Shown here piece after piece: positions 57,309-64,000 of a stretch of DNA of 64,000 bases. The stretch comes from Psychrobacter nivimaris (lineage in GTDB: Bacteria > Pseudomonadota > Gammaproteobacteria > Pseudomonadales > Moraxellaceae), in NCBI RefSeq assembly GCF_009812035.1, contig NZ_VZIZ01000031.1, forward strand, positions 16,465-80,464, written 5' to 3'. The notes under the pieces were generated by a model. That model had not been told where the DNA came from. It saw nothing but the letters and a program-made list of their open reading frames with translations, and did no database searches. The stretch's first letter is position 1. Every line of letters begins with the position of its first letter. Made by a program: the position numbers and the translations under genes.

Positions 57309-58682
57309 ATGTCTGACCTTTTAGCATCTGACCTTCGCAGCCCCAACGCCCATAGTCCTAATGAAAGTGCTAGCCTAACTGAGTGGCTCGATTATATGCA
57401 GCAGATTCATGTGTCTGCAATCGATATGGGATTGTCACGTGTATTGCCTGTCGCAGAAGCGTTAGGCGTGGTGCAATCAGCCAAAGATGACGCTTATGTA
57501 TTTACTGTAGCAGGTACCAATGGCAAAGGCTCGACAACCGCTGTCATCGCCGAAATGTGTAAAGCCGCAGGTTATAAGACGGCACTATATCAGTCGCCAC
57601 ATCTTAGCGCCTTCAATGAGCGTGTACGTATCAATGGCGAGATGGTCAGCGATCAGACGCTGATTGAGGCTTTTAGCAAAGTAGAAGCAGCACGCTTACA
57701 GTGCGAGTTGACGTTGTCGTTCTTTGAGATGACCACACTAGCAGCGCTATTGATATTCGCTGAAGCAGACTGTGACGTGTGGGTATTAGAAGTAGGGTTA
57801 GGCGGCCGCCTAGATGTGGTCAATATTATTGATCCTGACATGGCAGTTATTACCAATATCGGTATCGATCACGTTGACTGGTTGGGTGACAATGTCGAGG
57901 ATATTGGTCGTGAAAAAGCAGGTATCTTGCGCAACGGCATTCCTCTGATTTATGGTAGTACTGAGATGCCAGTTAGCGTGCAACAATCTATCGATACCCA
58001 GCAGGCAACTTGTTATCAAATAGGACAAGATTTTAGCTACCGCGATATTGATTCAACGACTTGGCAATACAGTAATGCGGCGGTTACCTTGCAGTTACCA
58101 CGTCCTGCGTTATCGTTAACTAACACGACCAATGCATTATCAGCAGTATTAGCAAGTCCATTAGATGTCGGTATCAAGGTCATTGAGCAAGCACTACAAA
58201 CTGTCAAACTGGCAGGTCGCTTCGATTATCGTGAGAACCATAGCCGCCATTGGTTGTTTGATGTGGCGCATAATGAGCAAGGCGTTGAGTTCTTATTAGC
58301 CCAGCTATCACCGTTTTGGCAGCAGCATGTAGCCAAGCAAAGTAATCAAGATAGCTCAGCGGATATCCCTACACCAAAGATAAAAATGCTATTTTCTATG
58401 TTAGGTGATAAAGATATTGATAAGGTTGTGCAGCGCTTAACCCAAGCAGGCTTACCGATTAGTGACTGGTTTATCGCTGAGATTGATTATCCTCGTGCCG
58501 CGACTACTGAGCAGCTGCAAGGTGTATTGGTTAAATATGTCGATAGCACCAATATATATGCGTTTGATGGTCTGCATATAGCGACCCATGCAGTGATAGA
58601 GGCGAGCCAGCCGCAAGACCTTATCGTCGTATGTGGCTCGTTTCATACGATCGGGGAAGCGTTAAGTGCCCTTAGCGTATGA
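57309..58682 (+). CDS. folC: Folylpolyglutamate synthase / dihydrofolate synthase
   Basis: It adds glutamate to dihydropteroate and folates. 457 residues. The P-loop is in VAGTNGKGSTTAVIAEM. LYQSPHLSAFNERVRINGEMV, FFEMTTLAALLIFAEADCDVWVLEVGLGGRLD and ITNIGIDHVDWLG are family blocks with the metal-binding His and Glu residues. GREKAGILR carries the conserved lysine. The C-terminal domain has LFDVAHNEQGVEFL and VVCGSFHTIGEAL. The N-terminal ~25 residues are variable. It follows accD after 200 bases and precedes the SPOR protein. Confidence 0.96.
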   Translation: MSDLLASDLRSPNAHSPNESASLTEWLDYMQQIHVSAIDMGLSRVLPVAEALGVVQSAKDDAYVFTVAGTNGKGSTTAVIAEMCKAAGYKTALYQSPHLSAFNERVRINGEMVSDQTLIEAFSKVEAARLQCELTLSFFEMTTLAALLIFAEADCDVWVLEVGLGGRLDVVNIIDPDMAVITNIGIDHVDWLGDNVEDIGREKAGILRNGIPLIYGSTEMPVSVQQSIDTQQATCYQIGQDFSYRDIDSTTWQYSNAAVTLQLPRPALSLTNTTNALSAVLASPLDVGIKVIEQALQTVKLAGRFDYRENHSRHWLFDVAHNEQGVEFLLAQLSPFWQQHVAKQSNQDSSADIPTPKIKMLFSMLGDKDIDKVVQRLTQAGLPISDWFIAEIDYPRAATTEQLQGVLVKYVDSTNIYAFDGLHIATHAVIEASQPQDLIVVCGSFHTIGEALSALSV

Positions 58683-58940
58683 TAATTTAAGTTAAAGTAG
58701 CGCCGGTTTAATGTTAATCTTAGTCATAGCCTGATAGCAGACAGCATGAAAAATATGCTTTATAATCAAAATGATTTGCCAGACTAATAGAAGATGGTCG
58801 GCACAAATTTTGAACCCTGATGGCATTAACTGACAGTAACTGGCGGTAAGAGATCATGATTAAAGCGATTGGATATACTGCTTTGAGATAGTCACTGCGC
58901 CGCTCAATCAACCTTATTACCAACTAAGAGACGTAAACGG

Positions 58941-60146
58941 ATGAACTTTTCGAGACAAGCCTTATTGGGCATTGGGATGATTATCGGCGGTAGCGTGATG
59001 CTATACGCCATGGTGCAACAGATTGGCGATAGCGACCAACCAGAGCCGATGTCAGCGATGGTCGACAAACTAAGCTCGGAGCAAGAGTCTCCGCAGCCGC
59101 TCACAACTGATATCGAAACAGAAAAACGTATCCTTGCGCAAAAGCAAAAAGAGCGTGCAGCTCGCGTTGCAGAGCAAGAAAAACGTGCAAAAGAGTTTTT
59201 GACAGAGCAGGAGATTGCTGAAGCAGAAGCATTGGCTAAGGCACGTGCTGAGAGCCAGCAATATGTCGATAATAGTGCGCCAGCTACTGATGAAACTACC
59301 AATACAGAGGCTACAAAAGACGTTACTACAGATCTAACGGTTCAGCCTCGTAATGAGAGTCAGTCTACTACTGATACTACAAAGTCTAGCGAAGCAGAGA
59401 AGCAAAAAGCGGCTCAAGAGCAACAAGAAGCTCAAAGGCAAGCGGCTATCAAAGAGCAAGCGGCCGCCAAAAAACTTGCTGAGAGTAAAAAACAAGCGGA
59501 GGCAGAGAAACTAGCCGAAGCAAAAAAGCAGGCGGAAGCCCAAGCAGCGGCTGAGAGAAAAAGAGAAGCAGCTGAAGCGGCTAAAAACGAGCCACCAAAA
59601 TCGCCTTCTGAATACCAAATCAAGAAAGGCGATGGACTCATAAAACTGGCAAGACAATACAATATGCCTGTAGAAGTATTGGCTCAAGCTAACAATCTAT
59701 CTCCATCAGCAGCGCTACAACTGGGTCAAAGTATCACCATCCCATCGAGCAAACAGGTACAGCGTCTGGAGCGTGAAGCGGCGGCAGCCGAACAAGCGCG
59801 TGAGAAGAAGCGCCAACAAGAAGAAGCGCTAGCGAAGAAATCTGCCGATGCCAAACGTGAAGCACAGCAAAAACTGAGTGAAGCGCGTAAAGAAGTCAAA
59901 GAAACAGACGCTAAGGGTAGCTTTGGAGTGCAAGTGGCTCTAGCAAATGACCAAGCCAAAGCGGATGAGTTAGCGAAAAAGTTCCGAGCAGCAGGTTATC
60001 AAGTCAAGACCAGTGCGACCAGTCGCGGTGTTCGTGTCGTGGTTGGGCCTGAACGTGGCAAAGTCGCAGCCTTAGCACTAAAAGATAAAATCAATAGTGA
60101 CCCTAAAGTAAATACGACCAGCGCTTGGGTGCTTTACTGGCGTTAA
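58941..60146 (+). CDS. LysM/SPOR-domain inner-membrane protein
   Basis: A 401-residue envelope protein. An N-terminal membrane segment lies at about 8-27. A long Ala/Glu/Lys/Gln-rich coiled coil (about 50-220) follows with many EAEKLAEAKKQ-like repeats. A LysM domain is at about 225-270 (YQIKKGDGLIKLARQYNMPV, then QANNLSPSAALQLGQSI). A second short coiled coil comes next, and a C-terminal SPOR domain covers 326-401 (GSFGVQVALANDQAKADEL, then SRGVRVVVGPE). SPOR domains bind denuded peptidoglycan at the division septum and LysM binds peptidoglycan. It replaces the DedD-type protein usually found after folC. GAG precedes the start at a distance. Confidence 0.88.
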   Translation: MNFSRQALLGIGMIIGGSVMLYAMVQQIGDSDQPEPMSAMVDKLSSEQESPQPLTTDIETEKRILAQKQKERAARVAEQEKRAKEFLTEQEIAEAEALAKARAESQQYVDNSAPATDETTNTEATKDVTTDLTVQPRNESQSTTDTTKSSEAEKQKAAQEQQEAQRQAAIKEQAAAKKLAESKKQAEAEKLAEAKKQAEAQAAAERKREAAEAAKNEPPKSPSEYQIKKGDGLIKLARQYNMPVEVLAQANNLSPSAALQLGQSITIPSSKQVQRLEREAAAAEQAREKKRQQEEALAKKSADAKREAQQKLSEARKEVKETDAKGSFGVQVALANDQAKADELAKKFRAAGYQVKTSATSRGVRVVVGPERGKVAALALKDKINSDPKVNTTSAWVLYWR

Positions 60147-60195
60147 GCTAGAGCGTTTCTAACGGTCTCAATGCGGCTTTTATCTACTTTATATA

Positions 60196-60225
60196 AAAAC
60201 ACGACAAATACTGTCGTGTTTTTTG
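60196..60225 (+). terminator. Terminator after the SPOR gene
   Basis: AAAACACGACA (60196-60206) pairs perfectly with TGTCGTGTTTT (60212-60222), a five-base loop, then T's. Confidence 0.92.
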
Positions 60226-60397
60226 TTTTATAGATTGCTGATTGGCGCCGCCTTAGTTAAGATGAGCGCCATTTTTATAATCCGTTGTTGTATAACCTGT
60301 CAGCCTATATAGGTTGCCTCGTCGTGGTCGGCGCATTATTAATTGCTATCAATAATGACAATTAGCCCATCACTCTCATACTGTATAAGGTAGAACC

Positions 60398-60928
60398 ATG
60401 TCGTTTGGTGTTATATTCTTAATATTGGCCGTTGGGTTTTTGGGGCTGATTACGTTACCGAAGCTATTAGCAAAGCGCCCCGTCGTTGAGCCTGCTCCAA
60501 AACCTGTGCGCGGTGATGAGCTAGCGATCTGGCCATTTGCTCCGATGCCAATCATGACCGATACGGAAGTAATATTTTTTAATAAGTTAAAAAATGCGCT
60601 GCCGGAGTATCATATATTTGTCCAAGTACAGCTGTCACGGATCATTGAAGCTAATAGTAGCGAGACATCAGAGCGTAGCTTTTGGTTCAATCGTATTTGC
60701 CGCCAGAGCGTTGACTATGTGATTGTGGATGTCGATGCTCAGACTACCTTGGTCGCTATCGAGCTTGATGACTGGACACATAGTAGCAAAGCCCGCCAAA
60801 AAGCGGATGATAAAAAAGATAAGGCGCTTGCCAGTGCAGGTATTGCGATGGTGCGCTTCCATGCTGAGCGTATGCCGAGTGCCGATATGCTTAGATATGA
60901 GTTAATGCAAGTGATTGAGAGTTATTAA
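60398..60928 (+). CDS. DUF2726 protein with N-terminal membrane anchor
   Basis: A 176-residue protein. The first ~20 residues form a membrane segment and the rest is a soluble DUF2726 domain: TDTEVIFFNKLKNALPEYHIFVQVQLSRII, then VDYVIVDVDAQTTLVAIELDDWTH and KDKALASAGIAMVRFHAERMP. The E...D-x-V-I-V-D...A-I-E-L-D-D pattern resembles the catalytic core of restriction-endonuclease-like folds, so a nuclease origin is plausible, but this is inference and activity is unproven. AAGG precedes the ATG. Convergent with the DUF1853 gene. Confidence 0.82.
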   Translation: MSFGVIFLILAVGFLGLITLPKLLAKRPVVEPAPKPVRGDELAIWPFAPMPIMTDTEVIFFNKLKNALPEYHIFVQVQLSRIIEANSSETSERSFWFNRICRQSVDYVIVDVDAQTTLVAIELDDWTHSSKARQKADDKKDKALASAGIAMVRFHAERMPSADMLRYELMQVIESY

Positions 60929-61009
60929 GCATTCTGTGAAAGCTGCTCGATTGTTAAGGCTAAAACATTATCCAAGCAGTTTCATTTTAAAATTTTAGGT
61001 TAGCTAAAT

Positions 61010-61987
61010 TTATTCATCGATCTGGTCTGACTGCCTTGGATAAATAACGATTGGTCGATTACCTTCAAAATATAAACCTGTTTTAGGTAGTTCGCTATCT
61101 GACCAAACTATCGGCTGCTGGCGACTATCATAAGCATTTCGCTCATCATAAAAGTCGCGCTTGGTGAACCATTCAATATAATGCGCGGCTCGCAAAGCGG
61201 TAGTGTCAATCGTTGCAAGACCTGCCATGTCCCTCTTATCACACCATTCGTGTATCGGAAAGTTCGGCGTTAGCCAGTATGGCCAATCATAATCGCCGCA
61301 ATCAGTTGTATTAATCGGTAAAAAGAATCGCCCTTTGATCATGCCATAACGCTTATCGATTTTTACCTGTCCGTGATTTTCTGTATCTACCCACACCGCT
61401 CGAAACTGCTTGGTTTGCATGTGCGTCATCTTGCGCTGTAGATTATCATTGGAGTTAATCCCAACCCAGTTCACAGGTTCAAAAGGTGCTGACCCCATAA
61501 AAAACTTAATGGCTAGCTCCCAATGTTCAACCAGCTGTTCTGCATGGTTATACAAGATCAAATCCAGCTCACCAGTTGTCTGCTTGCCATTATAGAGCTG
61601 CACATTGCTAGCCAGTGTCTCATACGGATGCAGCTTGCGTGCAAACCCATCCTCTAACCAAAATGACACTAAGCCTTCAAAATGAAAACCCAGACGATTG
61701 GGGCTAGGGCGTTTGAGTAAATAACGAGTCAGATATTGATAAGCGGCAGTGGTATCTAGCTCTGTTAATCGTTGCTCATACGTCTCAAACTGCGCCTGCC
61801 AAAATTGCGCGCTATGCACGGCAACCGTATGTGTACTCTGATGCGGCGCAAAGTCTAGCCATTGTGTCAAAACATTGGGACATGCTAGTACATAAGCTAA
61901 ATCGCGCACATAGGGTCGGCGGTAACGTTCCCAAGGAGCGTCATCCATGAGGCGATTAAATGTGGGCTGATTGACAGGCTCGATCAT
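61010..61987 (-). CDS. DUF1853 family protein
   Basis: A 325-residue soluble protein of unknown function. The DUF1853 features I recall are an N-terminal DLAYVLACPNVL, RLGFHFEGLVSFWLED, TTGELDLILYN and HWELAIKFF. The T-G-E-L-D...W-E-L-A-I-K-F pattern also resembles a PD-(D/E)xK nuclease core (Glu/Asp, then E-x-K-like), which makes a nuclease-type fold conceivable. C-terminal to it is a GYFLPINTT-like segment (KGRFFLPINTTDC) and a WLTPNFP block. Two proteins with this type of fold (DUF2726 and DUF1853) are therefore neighbours. The start is an ATG at 61985-61987. Confidence 0.85.
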   Translation of the reverse strand: MIEPVNQPTFNRLMDDAPWERYRRPYVRDLAYVLACPNVLTQWLDFAPHQSTHTVAVHSAQFWQAQFETYEQRLTELDTTAAYQYLTRYLLKRPSPNRLGFHFEGLVSFWLEDGFARKLHPYETLASNVQLYNGKQTTGELDLILYNHAEQLVEHWELAIKFFMGSAPFEPVNWVGINSNDNLQRKMTHMQTKQFRAVWVDTENHGQVKIDKRYGMIKGRFFLPINTTDCGDYDWPYWLTPNFPIHEWCDKRDMAGLATIDTTALRAAHYIEWFTKRDFYDERNAYDSRQQPIVWSDSELPKTGLYFEGNRPIVIYPRQSDQIDE

Positions 61988-62089
61988 AGAGTAAACCAGT
62001 GTAAAGATGTAGCATTTACCCTAACGGCTCGCTCTATAAAAGTCTATAGATGACAAGTATCTGCTAGGGTAGTGCTAAGATTTTTAGCT

Positions 62090-62266
62090 TTAAAACAGGA
62101 TATTAATGTGATGGATATGAATACTGATATCAGATGGTGATAGCAAATAAGGTAGTAAAATACTGAGTATTGTTTTAAGTATTGGCAGTAGCCGTTTTAA
62201 TATATTGTTAGGCGCGTTATGCGGTGATTGCGGCTCTAAATGCGGTGTATGCTCTTGCTGAATCAT
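62090..62266 (-). CDS. Possible 58-residue small protein
   Basis: Hand reading finds a 58-codon frame starting MIQQEHTPHLEPQ with a hydrophobic centre (LLPILKTILSILLPYLL). GGAG lies eight bases before the ATG. It is on the same strand and 100 bases upstream of the DUF1853 gene. It could be a small membrane peptide, but a frame of this size can arise by chance, and I know no homologue. Confidence 0.3.
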   Translation of the reverse strand: MIQQEHTPHLEPQSPHNAPNNILKRLLPILKTILSILLPYLLSPSDISIHIHHINILF

Positions 62267-62389
62267 TATCTAGCTCCGATTATGCTGTTGCACTATGTTG
62301 TATAACAGTCGATAAATAGAGCATAATAAAATAAAGAGGTATTTGCAGAGTTGGAGCAACTAAAGTGTCATTTTAGCTAGGGCGTGTCT

Positions 62390-62534
62390 TCAATTCATCT
62401 TACAATGAACGATAGTACACGCCAGATAAAGCATTGACTTAAAATTACGCGCTAACTTCTCATAGCGAGTAGCGATACTACGAAAATGCTTAAGCCTTGC
62501 AAACATATTTTCAACAAGATGACGCAGTTTGTAC
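62390..62534 (-). pseudogene. IS5-family transposase, C-terminal fragment
   Basis: Minus-strand reading gives LRHLVENMFARLKHF, SIATRYEKL and a stop after HCKMN. This is the end of an IS5-type DDE transposase with the catalytic glutamate in LVENMF. It is cut off from its N-terminal part (63837-64000) by an IS256-type element. Just beyond the stop, a GGGCGTGTCTTCA sequence at about 62380-62392 is probably the terminal inverted repeat of the IS5 element. Confidence 0.88.
62527..62534. repeat. Left target-site duplication (8 bp)
   Basis: GTTTGTAC, repeated exactly at 63837-63844, directly outside both inverted repeats of the IS256-type element. Confidence 0.92.
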
Positions 62535-63836
62535 GAGCCTTTCCTAAAAACTGTGTAACTGCTTATAATCCACTAACCGGAGAATAAGCAATGACTACCC
62601 AATCTGACATTAAGAAACTGGCCGAGCAAATGGCTGGTAGCATGAAAAGCTTTGATAACATCAAAGACTTCCAAAAGCAGCTCATGCAATCCTTTATCGA
62701 TACTGCCTTAGAGGCTGAGATGGAAGACCATCTCGGCTATCCCAAGCATGAGAAAGCAGACAAGCCTAATAAGCGCAATGGGCACACTAAAAAGACCGTC
62801 CGCAGTGACACAGGCGAGCTTGAGATATCCACCCCAAGAGACCGTGATAGCAGCTTTGAGCCTGTACTTGTCAGTAAGCATCAAACCCGTATTAGTGGCC
62901 TTGATGACAAGATCATATTCCTTTACGCCAAGGGTCAAACCACCACTGAGATCGTAGAGAGCATTAAAGAGCTCTACGATGTCGACATCTCAAGCTCTCT
63001 TGTCTCAAGAGTCACCGATAATATATTAGATGACATCACCGCTTGGCAGAACCGGCCACTGAGCAGTGTTTATCCTATCGTCTATTTAGACTGCATCGTC
63101 GTCAAAGTACGTCAAGACAAGCAGATCATCAACAAGGCTATCTATCTGGCGCTAGGCGTGGGGCTTGACGGTAAAAAAGAGCTGCTTGGTATGTGGCTCT
63201 CAGAGAATGAAGGCGCTAAGTTCTGGCTAGGTGTTCTCACTGAACTACAAAACCGCGGCGTTCAGGACATTCTTATTGCTTGTGTCGATGGTTTAAAGGG
63301 CTTCCCCGATGCCATTAACACCGTCTATCCTCACGCTCAGGTCCAGCTTTGCATTGTTCATATGGTGCGCTATTCGATGAAGTTCGTACCTTGGACAGAT
63401 AAGAAGGCAATAGCGGCTGATTTAAAGGCCATCTACGGCGCTGATACGCTTGAGATAGCAGAGGCCAACCTTGAGCACTTTGATGAAGTATGGGGCAAAG
63501 AGTACCCGCATGTCATCAAGTCTTGGCGCAATAACTGGGAGGGCTTAACGGTGTTCTTTGGTTATCCTAAAGACATCAGAAGAGTGATCTATACCACCAA
63601 TGCGATAGAGTCGCTAAACAGTGTGATTCGGACAGCGGTGAATAAGCGTAAGGTGTTCCCGTCTGATCAGGCAGCGTTTAAAGTGGTGTACTTAGCCACC
63701 CAGCAGGCATCCAAAAAGTGGTCGATGCCTATTCGTAACTGGACGTCTGCTCTGAATCGCTTTATGATTATGTTTGATGATCGTATCAGTAAGCATTTAA
63801 TCTAAAGGGCAGTTACACAGAATTCGGGATGGGCTC
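62535..63836 (+). mobile_element. Complete IS256-family insertion sequence, 1302 bp
   Basis: The element is bounded by 28-bp imperfect terminal inverted repeats, 62535-62562 and 63809-63836. They share GAGCC at the tips and CTGTGTAACTGC inside, 22 of 28 positions matching. Outside is an exact 8-bp duplication GTTTGTAC. One transposase gene (62591-63805) fills it. It sits in an IS5-type transposase gene; taking out the element plus one duplication copy restores the frame PEFDSYLYKLRHLVEN across the joint. All parts look intact, so the insertion is recent and possibly active. Confidence 0.95.
62591..63805 (+). CDS. IS256-family transposase (mutator type)
   Basis: A 404-residue transposase. The N-terminal part includes MEDHLGYPKHEK followed by a basic NKRNGHTKKTVRS segment. 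The D-D-E residues are in PIVYLDCIVVKV, ILIACVDGLKGF and TTNAIESLNSVIR. An additional CIVHMVRYSMKFV block is the conserved C-x2-H region between the second Asp and Glu. The length is typical of the family and there is no frameshift. GGAGA lies before the ATG. Confidence 0.96.
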   Translation: MTTQSDIKKLAEQMAGSMKSFDNIKDFQKQLMQSFIDTALEAEMEDHLGYPKHEKADKPNKRNGHTKKTVRSDTGELEISTPRDRDSSFEPVLVSKHQTRISGLDDKIIFLYAKGQTTTEIVESIKELYDVDISSSLVSRVTDNILDDITAWQNRPLSSVYPIVYLDCIVVKVRQDKQIINKAIYLALGVGLDGKKELLGMWLSENEGAKFWLGVLTELQNRGVQDILIACVDGLKGFPDAINTVYPHAQVQLCIVHMVRYSMKFVPWTDKKAIAADLKAIYGADTLEIAEANLEHFDEVWGKEYPHVIKSWRNNWEGLTVFFGYPKDIRRVIYTTNAIESLNSVIRTAVNKRKVFPSDQAAFKVVYLATQQASKKWSMPIRNWTSALNRFMIMFDDRISKHLI

Positions 63837-63844
63837 GTTTGTAC
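63837..63844. repeat. Right target-site duplication (8 bp)
   Basis: GTTTGTAC, identical to 62527-62534; produced by insertion of the IS256-type element. Confidence 0.92.
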
Positions 63845-64000
63845 AAATAGCTATCAAACTCTGGATTAGGCTGTTTGGCATTTTTCCTTTTAGGAACGAC
63901 AGGTATCATATTATGGCTGCGAGCTTTGTCTCTGATAGACTCTGAGTCATAGCCTTTATCAGCGATAAAGTAATCAGCTTGCCCAATCATTTCAATCAAT
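63837..64000 (-). pseudogene. IS5-family transposase, interrupted upstream part (runs off the window)
   Basis: Minus-strand reading gives IEMIGQADYFIADKGYDSE, then IPVVPKRKNAKQ and PEFDSYLYK before the IS256 insertion. YFIADKGYDS carries the second catalytic aspartate of the IS5-type DDE transposase. The N-terminal part lies beyond the right window edge. The first eight bases (63837-63844) are the right-hand target-site duplication. Confidence 0.88.

Overview
The window looks like a chromosomal segment of a gammaproteobacterium of the family Moraxellaceae, most likely Psychrobacter. This is inferred from remembered family resemblance of the proteins (GlnD, MetH, the secreted lipase with its Lif chaperone, the trpF-trpB-trpA-accD-folC run, DUF1853, DUF2726) and from moderate base composition. 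No database search was possible. Most of the window is ordinary core genome.

Layout. 1-6.7 kb: minus-strand housekeeping genes (a cut-off signalling protein, dapC, glnD, map) plus one plus-strand membrane protein. 7-11.5 kb: exported proteins, namely a lipase with its membrane foldase, a META-domain lipoprotein and a TolB-like propeller lipoprotein. 11.6-21.1 kb: a three-gene set of OB-fold membrane protein, flotillin and a 2061-residue AAA ATPase, with two mutually exclusive hairpins before the ATPase. 21.2-21.8 kb: two tiny paralogous DUF2256 zinc-ribbon-like proteins. 21.9-27.2 kb: an AT-rich island with a minus-strand adenine methyltransferase carrying a specificity-like C-terminus, and divergently a tight three-gene operon of a phosphoribosyltransferase-like protein, an ORC/CDC6-like ATPase and an unrecognised 311-residue protein. 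This is the best candidate for a little-described genome-defence system. 27.3-32.4 kb: a stray copy of the last 43 codons of metH, a bile-acid-type sodium symporter and metH itself. The direct repeat of the metH end looks like a recombination scar.

33-34.6 kb: two fasciclin lipoproteins with the remnant of a third between them. 35-42.5 kb: an alanine/sodium symporter, a LemA-TPM-TPM set, an adenine/adenosine deaminase, a sirtuin and a small membrane protein. 42.7-50 kb: tRNA-Arg(CCG), cytochrome c5, an ABC exporter pair, queF, proS and a DUF4230 protein. 50-60.2 kb: a photolyase divergent from trpF, then trpB, an AT-rich membrane protein wedged between trpB and trpA, trpA, accD, folC and a LysM/SPOR protein. 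60.4-62 kb: DUF2726 and DUF1853 proteins. 62.4-64 kb: an IS5-type transposase gene interrupted by a complete IS256-type element whose 28-bp inverted repeats and 8-bp target duplication can be read directly.

How the genes work together. The lipase and foldase form a secretion unit. trpF, trpB and trpA complete the last steps of tryptophan synthesis, with accD (fatty acid synthesis) and folC (folate) downstream. metH and folC both belong to one-carbon metabolism. glnD and map are housekeeping. The island genes are organised as an autonomous module unrelated to their neighbours.
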